Source: Hyphococcus sp. (GTDB lineage Bacteria; Pseudomonadota; Alphaproteobacteria; Caulobacterales; Parvularculaceae). From it: DNA of 64,000 nt. Positions within the stretch are counted from its first letter, which is position 1, and each line of letters begins with the position of its first letter. A program made the translations under genes and the position numbers. The stretch spans positions 1 through 64,000 of the forward strand of contig JABDJK010000059.1 in assembly GCA_013002535.1 (NCBI GenBank). Direction: 5' to 3'. Below the pieces are notes generated by a model. That model had not been told where the DNA came from. It was given only the letters and a program-made list of their open reading frames with translations, and searched no databases. Positions 54,838 to 63,670 of this stretch are shown here, piece by piece.

Positions 54838-55521
54838 TCAGCGCGCGCCGTATCTTAACTTGGCGAAAAACCCGATCGGCGCAGTCGGATCAATCCCGAG
54901 CTTCTTCGCCCTGGATTTCACTTTTTCAATCTGCATGACGTTTTCGATGCGCGCATCGAGAAACGCTTTCGTCGCCGCCTGATCCTCACTGTCGTCGGCA
55001 AGCCAGCGCGCGAAGGTCGATGTCCACACGCCAGACAGAATTGTGCGCTTTGAATAGTAATTGAAGTCCGTAGATTTATCGCCGAGACCGCGCCAAATCG
55101 TGTCGGCAATGTTCCAGGTGAGTTCCGCTGCAAGCTTACCATTTAACGGCAACGCCAGAAACGCTGCCGCCCGGCGCACCGCCTCTTTATGGGGACGCAA
55201 TTTATAAAGGCGGGTTTGAACGCCGAATGCGACCTTCTCGCGGATTTTAAGCGCATCGAACTCCTCGTCATTCATGGCGGCAAGAACAACCGCATCCGTC
55301 TCGCTAGACCAGTATCGCAGAACATCCGAAACACCTTTCGGAAAAGCCGCTTTCAGCGTCGCCGAATCAACGCCGACGTCGCGGGCTGCGTCGTTCAATG
55401 CGCGACGCGACCATCCGTCAAACACCGCTTTTTTGAGCATTTCATCAAGAATCTTCGCGCGGGGTTCGGAAAAGCCGTCGTAATCGTCTGTTTTTTCATT
55501 GTTTTTTTCGGAATGCGTCAT
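54838..55521 (-). CDS. COQ9 family ubiquinone biosynthesis accessory protein
   Basis: From ATG 55521 the protein has 227 residues. COQ9 is a lipid-binding partner for ubiquinone hydroxylation; it resembles a TetR fold. Characteristic are KILDEMLKKAVFDGWSRRAL near the start, FPKGVSDVLRYWSSETD, REKVAFGVQTRLYKLRPHKE, and NYYSKRTILSGVWTSTFARW near 165. An upstream frame to 55590 has no family similarity. It is convergent with amtB across a short gap with an 8-9 bp stem (54815-54847). Confidence 0.88.
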   Translation of the reverse strand: MTHSEKNNEKTDDYDGFSEPRAKILDEMLKKAVFDGWSRRALNDAARDVGVDSATLKAAFPKGVSDVLRYWSSETDAVVLAAMNDEEFDALKIREKVAFGVQTRLYKLRPHKEAVRRAAAFLALPLNGKLAAELTWNIADTIWRGLGDKSTDFNYYSKRTILSGVWTSTFARWLADDSEDQAATKAFLDARIENVMQIEKVKSRAKKLGIDPTAPIGFFAKLRYGAR

Positions 55522-55700
55522 ATAAATCAGGCTCGCGAACTTTGTTCGGGTAATATAGACACTGCCGGAAGCCTTTGGTATACGCCGCATCGTCTCACCT
55601 GCAGATGATGATGGTCGGCGGTGCGAACAGGTTTTTTTGCGCGTCGCGGATCTACGAGGCCCGTGGCGTTTTTATTTGATCCAAAAGGAGGCGGATCGCC

Positions 55701-55910
55701 TTGGTACAGATTTTCGTTCGCGACAACAATGTCGAACAGGCCCTGAAAGCGCTGAAGAAGAAGATGCAGCGTGAAGGAACGTTCCGGGAAATGAAACGCC
55801 GGAAATTCTATGAAAAACCGTCGGAAAAGCGCGCTCGCCAAAAGGCTGAAGCTGTGCGCCGCGCGCGTAAACTGGTGCGCAAGCGCCAGCAGCGCGAAGG
55901 CCTGATCTAG
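55701..55910 (+). CDS. rpsU: 30S ribosomal protein S21
   Basis: S21 is a small basic ribosomal protein. The 69 residues ([20 protein letters not shown] opening, [20 protein letters not shown] middle) are canonical. The start codon is TTG, decided by a strong AAAGGAGG ribosome site 10 bases upstream; no ATG is near. An intrinsic terminator follows at 55965. Confidence 0.95.
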   Translation: MVQIFVRDNNVEQALKALKKKMQREGTFREMKRRKFYEKPSEKRARQKAEAVRRARKLVRKRQQREGLI

Positions 55911-55964
55911 GCGCCTTTGCCAATACTCCTCAGGCGCTTCCCGCCTCGCGAGTTTGAATCAAAT

Positions 55965-55998
55965 ACGGCCGCTGCTGCAAGCGGCCGTTTGTTGTTTT
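55965..55998 (+). terminator. Intrinsic terminator of rpsU
   Basis: ACGGCCGC-TGCTGCAA-GCGGCCGT is a perfect 8-bp stem with an 8-nt loop, followed by TTGTTGTTTT. It lies 54 bases after the rpsU stop; on the other strand a run AAAACAACAA precedes the hairpin, so it serves the plus strand. Confidence 0.85.
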
Positions 55999-56023
55999 GA
56001 ATTGCGGATATTTGAGCTCGGCC

Positions 56024-56515
56024 CTATTTCATTTCGGCAAGGATTTCGTCGATGATCGCAAATCCTTTGCTCCAGCCGCCATCCATGTTTGCCATGGTTG
56101 CTGCGAAGGCGGCTTCTTCCTCCTTGGTGGCGTTTAGCGGAACCTGGCTCAGCCGCACTTTGGTTTTGCCATGCTCCTCCGTGAAAGTCACCGTCGTCAA
56201 TAACGTCTTCGGCCATTCCGGCATCATCGAATTAGAAACAACATTCCAGTCCGCGTCGGATGATGAATGACGCCAAACCATTTTTTCCGGCGGCGTAACC
56301 TCTTCAAATTCCATTATCGAAAACATGCTTTTGTCGCCAAAGCGCATCTCATTTTTCCAGGCACCGCCCGTCTTCAACGTGTATTCATGGATAATAGTTT
56401 CAACGCCCGGCCCGTACCACCGGCTGACTAATTCCGGATCCGTCCAGGCGCGCCAGACGAAGTCGCGCGGCGCATCAAACACGCGATCGAGAACAAATTC
56501 AGGGGTTTGCGTCAT
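56024..56515 (-). CDS. SRPBCC / AHSA1 family protein
   Basis: The 163-residue protein belongs to the Activator-of-Hsp90-like SRPBCC superfamily, a helix-grip fold binding small hydrophobic ligands. FDAPRDFVWRAWTDPELVSR, RWYGPGVET, MEFEEVTPPEKMVWR and LLTTVTFTEEHGKTKVRLSQ are characteristic of bacterial members. It overlaps the end of the ArsR gene by 17 bases, the typical ArsR-AHSA1 two-gene unit, and is very probably controlled by that repressor. Ligand unknown. Confidence 0.9.
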   Translation of the reverse strand: MTQTPEFVLDRVFDAPRDFVWRAWTDPELVSRWYGPGVETIIHEYTLKTGGAWKNEMRFGDKSMFSIMEFEEVTPPEKMVWRHSSSDADWNVVSNSMMPEWPKTLLTTVTFTEEHGKTKVRLSQVPLNATKEEEAAFAATMANMDGGWSKGFAIIDEILAEMK

Positions 56516-56879
56516 GATCGGCGTCCTTTTCGGTTTTGGATGTAAGTTGGGTCAGTAAGTCGTCGAGTTGATCGAAACTCTTGGTCCAGAATTGACTAAA
56601 AAAGCTTAGCCAATCGACCGCCGCCGCCATATTATCAGCATGCAGTTTCGCCGGCCGACGTTGTTCATCGACCGTGCGGTCCACAAGCCCCGCGTTTTCA
56701 AGAACCTTTAAATGGCGTGAGATCGCCGGCTGGCTGATGTCGAACGGCGCGGCAATTTCATTCACAGTCGCTTCACCGGCGGCCAGCCGGGTCAAAATCG
56801 CCCGCCGCGTTGGATCGGCCAGCGCAGCAAATACAGCGTCGAGCTCAGAATCAGGTTTAGGCAAGGGTGCATTATTCAT
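56499..56879 (-). CDS. ArsR family transcriptional repressor
   Basis: From ATG 56879 the 126-residue protein has a winged-helix DNA-binding domain: VFAALADPTRRAILTRLAAG, ATVNEIAAPFDISQPAISRH, then LKVLENAGLVDRTVDEQRR. No metal-binding CxC or ELCVCDL motif is seen, so it is of the metal-independent type paired with AHSA1 proteins. The longer start at 56915 is rejected, because it would run into the promoter. A TATAAT-N6-ATTATA dyad lies 14 bases upstream, consistent with self-repression. Confidence 0.92.
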   Translation of the reverse strand: MNNAPLPKPDSELDAVFAALADPTRRAILTRLAAGEATVNEIAAPFDISQPAISRHLKVLENAGLVDRTVDEQRRPAKLHADNMAAAVDWLSFFSQFWTKSFDQLDDLLTQLTSKTEKDADHDANP

Positions 56880-56888
56880 AATACAATT

Positions 56889-56915
56889 GTTATATAATGG
56901 ATATATTATAGTCAA
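56889..56915 (-). promoter_or_regulatory. Promoter and probable ArsR operator
   Basis: Read on the minus strand: a TTGACT -35 (56910-56915), and a perfect dyad TATAAT-N6-ATTATA (56893-56910) overlapping a TATAAC -10-like hexamer (56889-56894). The overlap of dyad and promoter fits repression of the ArsR-AHSA1 unit by its own product. The exact -10 position is uncertain, because the spacer would be only 15 bases. Confidence 0.55.
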
Positions 56916-57003
56916 GTATTAAGCGCCGCAGCAAAAAATTATTCGCGTTGTCTACAGCGGGAATTCGCGCATAATGGCATCGTAATTAATTGTGAGACGA
57001 AAC

Positions 57004-57129
57004 ATGCGCTGGATATCCGCCATTTTGGCTTTTGGCTTTTTGCTGGCTTCTTGTGAGACTGTTAAGGGCGTTGGTCGCGACATTGAAAGTGCCGGCGAGG
57101 CCGTCGACGACGTCATCGACGACGAATAG
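57004..57129 (+). CDS. Entericidin-like small lipoprotein
   Basis: This 41-codon gene encodes a leader MRWISAILAFGFLLASC with lipobox LASC and a short tail ETVKGVGRDIESAGEAVDD that matches the entericidin A/B family (ETVKGxGxDIxxxG). Such peptides are small outer membrane lipoproteins of uncertain role, sometimes toxin-like. A TGAGACGA sequence precedes the ATG. It is transcribed opposite to the ArsR gene and is followed by 241 bases without a gene. Confidence 0.82.
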   Translation: MRWISAILAFGFLLASCETVKGVGRDIESAGEAVDDVIDDE

Positions 57130-57370
57130 ACAATCGCATTTCCTCAACAATATAAGGCAATTAGCGCCGCGCCTGATGGGTTCGCATGCAATCAGCGCAC
57201 GCGGAATCGCCTGTCGCCCGAAAGCGACACAAAGCATTCAATTGAACTTAAATTGGAACCAGTTGTTGGGAATCCTGCCATATTGTATTTGGCTTAAATG
57301 GTTAAAGCGGCCAAGACGGGATAGAGGTTGCTACGTTGGGAGGACGTCATAATGGGGGCGATAAAACAGT

Positions 57371-58483
57371 ATGCCAGCCGGACGTCGAGTAACAAAGAGT
57401 ACGGGTAACGTGATCGGAAAAAGACAGCAAATATTGTTGGGGACGGCAGGCGTTAGCTTGCTATTGTCGGGATCAGCTTTGGCGCAGCAACATGCGGACG
57501 AACCACAGCTTAGCCCCATGCTTTTCGGGGAAACCGAAAAGGAACGCAGAGAAAAAATCCAGAGGGAGCGTGAAGCGCAAGAAGAAGCCCAGCGCATTTC
57601 TGTGGAACAAAGCCGCGATCGGCAGCGCCTGGACGAACCGCGCCTGCGGCCCTTAATGTTTGGCAGTGACGCCGACGACGCCGAAAATGAGGTCGGGACG
57701 CGAATAACGCTTGGTGAGGAAGACAACAATCGCGGCTTTTTTGGCGGCTTCCGATTTTTGATCCCGGAAGAAACCAACCTCAGCTTAGGCGTCGGCCCAA
57801 TATACAAGCCCGATTATTTCGGTTCCGACGATTATGAGTTTGACGCTGACCCGCAGGTTTTCATTCGCGTCAGGAACTTCGTTTTCTTCGATGACGATGG
57901 CGCTGATTTTGCGTTGTTCGGATTTTCAGGATTTCGCATTGGTCCGACGCTGCGCATTCAGAGCAAGCGCGATCAGGACGATAACCCCGCCCTCGCCGGC
58001 CTCGGCGATGTTGGCGAAACGTTCGAATTCGGCGCTTTTGGCGCAACGACTTTTGCGAACCGTTTCTCATTCAAAGCCAAAGCCCGCCATGGCATAAAAA
58101 CGGGGCACAGAGGCACAATTGTCGATGGTTATTTGACAATGCTACTTTTTCGGACGGACCGATTGTCCTTGTCCGCCACCGGCCAAGCGACCTGGGTCGG
58201 CGACAAATACGCCGACGCCTACTTCTCAATCACACCGGAACAATCGGCGCGCTCAGGCGTGTTGCCCATACACGATGCGGACGCCGGTTTCCGTGATGTC
58301 GGCGGTAGTGTCACCGCCTATATCAACATTGGCGATCGCTGGTCGCTAAATCCGTATGCGACCTATAGCTACATCATGAATGATATTTCGAAATCGCCAA
58401 TTATTGACCAATTCGGCGACCGAAATCAGTTCTCAGTTGGTTTTCATCTGATGCGCCAGTTCAGCTTCGGCGGCAGACGGTGA
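57371..58483 (+). CDS. MipA/OmpV family outer membrane protein with repeat-containing N-terminus
   Basis: The 370-residue protein has a signal peptide (ending SGSALAQ), a charged N-terminal segment (about 45-130) with two copies of a short repeat (DEPQLSPMLFG and DEPRLRPLMFG) around a KERREKIQREREAQEEA helix, and then a beta-barrel of the MipA/OmpV family: LSLGVGPIYKPDYFGSDDYE, GPTLRIQSKRD and a last strand FSVGFHLMRQFSFGGRR. MipA scaffolds peptidoglycan enzymes; OmpV-like proteins are general porins. The specific role is unknown. Terminator 58491 follows. Confidence 0.88.
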   Translation: MPAGRRVTKSTGNVIGKRQQILLGTAGVSLLLSGSALAQQHADEPQLSPMLFGETEKERREKIQREREAQEEAQRISVEQSRDRQRLDEPRLRPLMFGSDADDAENEVGTRITLGEEDNNRGFFGGFRFLIPEETNLSLGVGPIYKPDYFGSDDYEFDADPQVFIRVRNFVFFDDDGADFALFGFSGFRIGPTLRIQSKRDQDDNPALAGLGDVGETFEFGAFGATTFANRFSFKAKARHGIKTGHRGTIVDGYLTMLLFRTDRLSLSATGQATWVGDKYADAYFSITPEQSARSGVLPIHDADAGFRDVGGSVTAYINIGDRWSLNPYATYSYIMNDISKSPIIDQFGDRNQFSVGFHLMRQFSFGGRR

Positions 58484-58490
58484 TAAAAAA

Positions 58491-58519
58491 CCCGGCCGCC
58501 AAGGCGGCCGGGCTATTTT
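58491..58519. terminator. Bidirectional intrinsic terminator
   Basis: CCCGGCCGCC (58491-58500) and GGCGGCCGGG (58503-58512) form a 10-bp stem. It is preceded by AAAAAA and followed by CTATTTTA, so it can end both the MipA gene on the plus strand and the methyltransferase gene on the minus strand. Confidence 0.85.
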
Positions 58520-58534
58520 ACATTTTATTGCTTT

Positions 58535-59437
58535 TTATTGTTTGCGGAACTTCAGCGTCATCCGGTCGGATTCGCCAATAGCCTGCATTTCCGCGCGCAG
58601 TTCTTCGTTATCGCGGCTTGTGCCAAGGGTCGGCGGCAAACGCCAGACGATGTCGCTGTCGCTTGGCGCATCTTTCGGGTTCGCATTGATTTCAGAAGAT
58701 TCAACGAGCTCAAATCCGGCCGCCTCAACGAACGTAATAATGCGTGACTGTTTTACATAGCCATTATCGCCTTCTGACGCTTCATCGGAGTTTCCTTCCG
58801 GGGCGCGGTGCTGGACGATGCCGAGCGTACCGCCGTCTTTGAGGACGTTTGATACGTCAGTGAGCGCTTGCGTAAAGAACCCACCCTCGTCTTCAAAGCG
58901 GTTAAAGTGATGCGCAGCGCGAACCATCAAGACTGCATCGGCGGTGCCGTGCATGTCTTCCGGCAGGGAGCCATAGACGAAGGCGTCAACCGGCGCATCG
59001 TCAGCGTCAACGCCTTCTGCCATATCGGCGAGCCAGGTTGATTTCCAGTCCGCCCTTTTGGCAAGCCATTCTTCCGTAGCGAACCCGCCAAAGAGCGGCC
59101 ACATCTCCATGGAGTAATCAACGCCAATGACTTTGCCTTTCGGACCCAAATAGTCGGAGAGGATGCCAGCGTACCAGACCTTGCCCGGCAGCGAATCGAC
59201 AACTGTCATGCCCGGTTCAATGCCAAAAAATTCCAGCGTTGCCTGCGGATTGCGATACTGGTAGCGCGCTTTCGCGTCATCGTCTTGCGCTTCCAGAACG
59301 GCGGCGAGTTTCGCGCTGTTAGCGGCTGCGGCTTCAGCGGCCTTTGCCGCAGCGTCGTCGCCGCCCATCAAATCGTCGACGGTTGAACATGCGGCGAGCG
59401 CCATACAAGCAGCGCCGATAAGAAGAATATTTTTCAT
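58535..59437 (-). CDS. SAM-dependent methyltransferase-like protein with a lipoprotein signal
   Basis: The 300-residue protein begins with a lipoprotein leader MKNILLIGAACMALAAC (lipobox LAAC, Cys17), an Ala-rich linker (about 20-48), and then a class I methyltransferase-like domain: YRNPQATLEFFGIEPGMTVV, GPKGKVIGVDYS, AVLMVRAAHHFNRFEDE, LGIVQHRAPEG and FVEAAGFELVE. The SAM-binding first strand lacks the standard GxGxG (it reads VVDSLPGKVWYAG). Similar predicted methyltransferases with signal peptides exist in Proteobacteria. How SAM would reach an envelope enzyme is unclear, so another ligand is possible. Confidence 0.8.
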   Translation of the reverse strand: MKNILLIGAACMALAACSTVDDLMGGDDAAAKAAEAAAANSAKLAAVLEAQDDDAKARYQYRNPQATLEFFGIEPGMTVVDSLPGKVWYAGILSDYLGPKGKVIGVDYSMEMWPLFGGFATEEWLAKRADWKSTWLADMAEGVDADDAPVDAFVYGSLPEDMHGTADAVLMVRAAHHFNRFEDEGGFFTQALTDVSNVLKDGGTLGIVQHRAPEGNSDEASEGDNGYVKQSRIITFVEAAGFELVESSEINANPKDAPSDSDIVWRLPPTLGTSRDNEELRAEMQAIGESDRMTLKFRKQ

Positions 59438-59542
59438 GGATTTACCCCTTGCAAGTGATAGGGCGTTACCTAGCAGATTCCCGCCTCGGCCCTGATATAC
59501 CTTGCGTTACTTTTTGGTAGGGATGGTGTCGTTAGGCACTCT

Positions 59543-60946
59543 CTACAACGCCTTTACGATCGACTCGCACATTTTCTTCGCGTCGGAGAACAGCATCATT
59601 GTGTTGTCACGGAAGAAAAGTTCATTCTGGACCCCGGCGTAGCCTGACGCCATGCCGCGCTTTACGAAAAGCACAGTGCCGGCGTTTTCCACATCTAAAA
59701 TCGGCATGCCGTAAATCGCTGAAGTCTTGTCGGTTTTCGCCGCCGGGTTGGTGACATCATTGGCGCCAATGACAAAGGCGACGTCGGCCGTGCGGAATTC
59801 AGCGTTGATGTCTTCCAGCTCGAAGACTTCGTCGTAAGGCACCTGCGCCTCTGCAAGAAGGACATTCATGTGGCCTGGCATGCGGCCCGCGACAGGATGA
59901 ATGGCGTATTTAACGTCAACACCCTCTTCTTTCAGCTTGTCCGCCATCTCTTTCAGGGCATGTTGCGCCTGCGCCACCGCCATGCCGTAGCCGGGAACGA
60001 TGATGACCTTGTTAGCGTTCTTCATGATGAAGGCAGCGTCGTCAGCGGAGCCTTGCTTGACCGGCCGTGTTTCTTCGCCGGCGCCAGCGCCGCCCGCCTC
60101 ATCTTCGCCGCCAAAACCGCCAAGAATGACCGAAATGAATGAGCGGTTCATGCCCTTGCACATAATGTAGGAAAGGATCGCACCCGAGGAACCTACGAGC
60201 GCGCCGGTGATGATCAGCGCCATATTCTCAAGCGTAAATCCGATACCGGCGGCGGCCCAACCGGAATAGGAATTCAGCATAGAAACAACGACGGGCATGT
60301 CCGCGCCGCCGATCGGAATGATAATCAGAAAACCAATGATGAAGGCGGCAAGCGTCAGCAGGAAAAACGTCGTTGTCGATTGCGCCGCGGTCATCAGCAT
60401 GATGATGCAAAGCACCATTACTGCCGCGATGGCGATGTTGATCCCGTGGCGGAACCGTAAAAGGATTGGCTTGCCTGACATGCGACCCGCGAGTTTCGCA
60501 TAGGCGATCACAGACCCTGAAAACGTAATCGCACCGATAGCGACGCCCAAAGACATTTCCAGAATGGACCCGGCGTGGATCGCGCCGGGCTCACCAATGC
60601 CAAAGGCTTTAGGCGCGAGAAACGCCGCCCAGGCGATGAACACTGCTGCAAGGCCAACCAGCGAGTGAAAGAACGCCACCAGTTGCGGCATATCTGTCAT
60701 CTTCACTTTGCGCGCGATGGTCGCGCCAACGCCGCCGCCTATGCCGACGGCAGCCAGGATCAGCACCCATGTGCCGAAACCTTTGTTCTCCAGAACGAAA
60801 AGCGTCGTAAAAACGGCGATGAACATGCCGATCATGCCGAAGCGATTGCCCTCACGCGCGGTTTCCGGCGAAGAGAGGCCACGAAGCGCGAGGATGAATA
60901 AAACGCCGGCGACGACGTAAAGAAGGGCGGGAAGATTGTGAGCCAT
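59543..60946 (-). CDS. pntB: NAD(P) transhydrogenase subunit beta
   Basis: PntB carries membrane helices and the NADP-binding domain of the proton-translocating transhydrogenase. The 467-residue protein has about nine hydrophobic segments in the first 265 residues, and the dIII domain with VIIVPGYGMAVAQAQHALKE near 315, HPVAGRMPGHMNVLLAEA and FVIGANDVTNPAAKTDK near 390. It is the last gene of the four-gene pnt unit; 9 bases separate it from pntAB. Confidence 0.95.
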   Translation of the reverse strand: MAHNLPALLYVVAGVLFILALRGLSSPETAREGNRFGMIGMFIAVFTTLFVLENKGFGTWVLILAAVGIGGGVGATIARKVKMTDMPQLVAFFHSLVGLAAVFIAWAAFLAPKAFGIGEPGAIHAGSILEMSLGVAIGAITFSGSVIAYAKLAGRMSGKPILLRFRHGINIAIAAVMVLCIIMLMTAAQSTTTFFLLTLAAFIIGFLIIIPIGGADMPVVVSMLNSYSGWAAAGIGFTLENMALIITGALVGSSGAILSYIMCKGMNRSFISVILGGFGGEDEAGGAGAGEETRPVKQGSADDAAFIMKNANKVIIVPGYGMAVAQAQHALKEMADKLKEEGVDVKYAIHPVAGRMPGHMNVLLAEAQVPYDEVFELEDINAEFRTADVAFVIGANDVTNPAAKTDKTSAIYGMPILDVENAGTVLFVKRGMASGYAGVQNELFFRDNTMMLFSDAKKMCESIVKAL

Positions 60947-60955
60947 GTTCGCCGC

Positions 60956-61429
60956 CTACCGTTCTTTTTTCTTGTACATTTCAAGCATTCTCTGGGTCAC
61001 CAGGAAACCGCCAAAAATATTGACGCTGGCGAGCGCTACCGCCACGAAGCCCAGAAGTTTCGACCAGCCCCCAGCTGCCGAGTTCGCGAGATCGGCGCCA
61101 ACGGCGATCAGCGCGCCGACAATCACCACCGACGAAATAGCGTTGGTCACCGACATCAGCGGCGTGTGCAGCGCCGGCGTTACCGACCAGACGACGTAAT
61201 AGCCTACGAATATCGCGAGCACGAAAATCGTCGCCAGAAACACAAATTCAGACGGCCCGCTCGATGCGACCTCGGCAATCTGTCCGACAAGGCCGCTCGC
61301 CTGATCAGACGCGGCGGCCAGCGCATCGGCGGATTCTTTCGCGCTTTCTGCTGCCTCTTTTAATTCTTGCGCAGCCCTTTCAACTTCTTCAGCTGATTTT
61401 TCGGCGCTTTCTTGTTTTTCGTTTGCCAT
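60956..61429 (-). CDS. pntAB: NAD(P) transhydrogenase subunit alpha, part 2 (membrane part)
   Basis: The 157-residue protein begins with a charged helical Glu/Ala/Lys-rich segment (about 1-45), then shows membrane helices of the alpha subunit ([20 protein letters not shown], the [20 protein letters not shown] channel-type motif, and [20 protein letters not shown]). Splitting of PntA into two genes is the rule in Alphaproteobacteria. The N-terminal acidic linker is longer than usual. Confidence 0.94.
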   Translation of the reverse strand: MANEKQESAEKSAEEVERAAQELKEAAESAKESADALAAASDQASGLVGQIAEVASSGPSEFVFLATIFVLAIFVGYYVVWSVTPALHTPLMSVTNAISSVVIVGALIAVGADLANSAAGGWSKLLGFVAVALASVNIFGGFLVTQRMLEMYKKKER

Positions 61430-61455
61430 GATGGTGTTCCCTGGCGAGTAAAATT

Positions 61456-62682
61456 TTATGCGTTTTCCGGATCGTCCGGCGTATCAAGTTCAAGTTCCGC
61501 TGTTTCTGGTTCTTCGACTGCCTCGGCTGGCCCGGGTTCCGGCGCGCGGTCTGCAGTCTTAAATGCGTCATGCACAACTTCACCGCCGCGCGTCAGCGTG
61601 ATGCCTTTAAAGATTTCATCATCCCAATCGACGACGAAGTCTGACTTCTCGTTATCCCAGAACGCCGAGATGAAATTGTAGAAATTGCGCGCCAACAAAC
61701 TTGAGGCGTCCGCCGCCAAACGGCCCGGCACGTTGTTGAAACCGAGAATGGTGACGCCGTCAGTTTCGATGGCGTCGCCGGGTTGGGTCAGCGCGACATT
61801 GCCGCCCTGCTCTGCCGCCAGATCCACGATCACCGAACCGGCGGACATTGAGCGAACCATATCTTCATTGACAAGCTTCGGCGCGGGCAGGCCAGGGATC
61901 AACGCGGTCGTGATCACCATATCCTGTTTTTTAATGTGCTCAGCAACGAACTCAGCCTGGCGTTTCTGGAAGTCTTCCGACATTTCCTTGGCATAGCCGC
62001 CGTCAGTCTCCGCCTCTTTCATCGCTTCTTCATCAACAGTGACGAAGGTCGCGCCGAGGCTTTCGACTTGCTCTTTCGCGGCAAAGCGAACATCCGTCGC
62101 CGAAACCACAGCGCCGAGGCGACGCGCCGTTGCAATCGCCTGCAGTCCCGCGACGCCTGCGCCCATGACGAAGACCTTCGCCGGCGCGATGGTGCCGGCC
62201 GCCGTCATCATCATCGGCATGGCCTTACCGAAATAAGCCGACGCGTCGATGACTGCTTTGTAGCCCGCGAGGTTCGATTGCGATGACAACACATCCATGG
62301 ACTGCGCCCGCGTAATGCGCGGCATAAAGTCCATCGCCAGCGCATCCACGCCAAGACGCGCATAGGCTTCAACTGACTCCGGCTCATTGAATGGTGACAG
62401 GATCGCCGCGAGCTTGGCTCCGTTGCCAAAGACGCGCATCTCTTCCGTTGAAGGGCGTTGAACTTTTATAACCAGGTCGGCGCTCTGCGCCGCGTCCGCT
62501 GCGCTTGGGCTGATCTCGGCGCCCGCTTCGCGATAGTCAACATCAGAAAACCGCGCATGTTCACCAGCGCCGGCCTGAACAGCCACGGTTGCGCCTAGAC
62601 CGACAAATTTCTTTACGGTTTCCGGCGATGCGGCGACGCGCGTTTCACCGAAACGCGTTTCTTTCAAAACGGCTATTTTCAT
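61456..62682 (-). CDS. pntAA: NAD(P) transhydrogenase subunit alpha, part 1 (NAD-binding part)
   Basis: The 408-residue protein is the NAD-binding dI domain, also resembling alanine dehydrogenase. [20 protein letters not shown] opens the protein; [20 protein letters not shown] and [20 protein letters not shown] make the nucleotide fold near 165; LADQ-like [12 protein letters not shown] follows near 290. The C-terminal 40 residues are acidic and Pro/Glu-rich. It is preceded by a small COX IV-like gene. The complex couples proton flow to NADPH formation. Confidence 0.94.
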   Translation of the reverse strand: MKIAVLKETRFGETRVAASPETVKKFVGLGATVAVQAGAGEHARFSDVDYREAGAEISPSAADAAQSADLVIKVQRPSTEEMRVFGNGAKLAAILSPFNEPESVEAYARLGVDALAMDFMPRITRAQSMDVLSSQSNLAGYKAVIDASAYFGKAMPMMMTAAGTIAPAKVFVMGAGVAGLQAIATARRLGAVVSATDVRFAAKEQVESLGATFVTVDEEAMKEAETDGGYAKEMSEDFQKRQAEFVAEHIKKQDMVITTALIPGLPAPKLVNEDMVRSMSAGSVIVDLAAEQGGNVALTQPGDAIETDGVTILGFNNVPGRLAADASSLLARNFYNFISAFWDNEKSDFVVDWDDEIFKGITLTRGGEVVHDAFKTADRAPEPGPAEAVEEPETAELELDTPDDPENA

Positions 62683-62721
62683 TGTGCCTCCAAGCGGGGC
62701 GCCGCGCGAAAATCGCGGGTG

Positions 62722-62946
62722 TTAGTGAGAGAAAAACGTCCTTACGACAAAGAACGAGAAAATGTGAACGGCAATCCCCAGAAACAGCGACAGAAAAACC
62801 CCGTTCGCCATTACCAGGCTGGTGAAAAACATCGCCAGACCGAGCGAAGCCGGTACGCCGAATTCGGTCGCCGCCTTCATGATCGAATTATAGGATTCAA
62901 CATGCTCCTCTGCATCTTTCACACGCTGAGCCGAATCTTCCGTCAT
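62722..62946 (-). CDS. aa3-type cytochrome oxidase subunit IV-like small membrane protein
   Basis: The 74-residue protein has two hydrophobic segments (about 30-50 and 52-72) after a soluble N-terminus (DSAQRVKDAEEHVESYNSIM). It resembles the small bacterial aa3-oxidase subunit IV-like family, which in many Alphaproteobacteria precedes pntAA just as here (39 bases upstream). Whether it joins an oxidase or the transhydrogenase is unknown. It is probably the first gene of the pnt transcript. Confidence 0.72.
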   Translation of the reverse strand: MTEDSAQRVKDAEEHVESYNSIMKAATEFGVPASLGLAMFFTSLVMANGVFLSLFLGIAVHIFSFFVVRTFFSH

Positions 62947-63272
62947 CCCGTAACCCCTTTGATTTCGTTTGCTTGTTTTTGGCCGAATTCAAGGGTTGGG
63001 GCAAGTCTTTAAGGGGATGTGAAGCGGTCAGGACGATGACCCGACCATGCGGTCGAGCGACAAGAACATTGATTTGAGCGGTATGATCCCGTGGTCTGTG
63101 CCATATCCCGGTAAAATCGGCGACCAACAATTGCTGCGATTATTCACTATTTATCTAAAATTCTAAATTTCCGATACGTGCATTATTTAAAGGCTCGGCG
63201 TTATGTTTTCCGCAGCCGAGCGACGCGCCGGAAATTATACATTTGAGGGATCGTTCCCTTAAGGAGATTTTT
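62947..63272. other. 326-base divergent promoter region with hairpin
   Basis: No gene is seen here. It lies between the divergent pnt unit and the hypothetical membrane protein gene at 63273. GCTCGGC (63193-63199) and GCCGAGC (63215-63221) form a perfect 7-bp stem with a 15-nt loop in the leader of the plus-strand gene, which has AT-rich DNA before it (about 63130-63190) suited to a promoter. Confidence 0.45.
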
Positions 63273-63635
63273 ATGGCGAACGCAGAAGCCACACTCGCCG
63301 ATGAAAAGTCATTTTCGTTCTGGAACGACGTCAGCGCCGAGACAATGGGCGCCCTTTCGCCTGCGCAGCGGGAGAATATCGAAACCGCCGTCAAGGCGAG
63401 CGCCGCAGCCAGCGACCATGCCGACATAAAACTGAGCCTTGGCGGCTATTATATCCGGGTCCTGGCGGGCAGTGAACGCCGAAATCCGGACCGGGTAAAA
63501 AGCGAACGCGCTGAAAGTCCAATCTTTGTGAAGAAAAATATTCCGGTTCTGATCGTTTCCGGCGTTCTTTCACTGATAGCGGCCTTTTATGCAGTGGCGC
63601 TTCTCATGAAGTTTTTCGGCCCCCTATTCGATTGA
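63273..63635 (+). CDS. Hypothetical tail-anchored membrane protein
   Basis: The 120-residue protein starts at ATG 63273, chosen because an AAGGAG ribosome site lies 7 bases upstream; an upstream in-frame start at 63243 has none. It is soluble and charged for 85 residues (LSPAQRENIETAVKASAAAS near the middle), then has a C-terminal hydrophobic segment (about 90-112), so it is probably a single-pass membrane protein with the N-terminus in the cytoplasm. No family recognised. Confidence 0.65.
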   Translation: MANAEATLADEKSFSFWNDVSAETMGALSPAQRENIETAVKASAAASDHADIKLSLGGYYIRVLAGSERRNPDRVKSERAESPIFVKKNIPVLIVSGVLSLIAAFYAVALLMKFFGPLFD

Positions 63636-63670
63636 TCGCACTTAGCCAGCTGTAGATGCATGTTGAAGGC

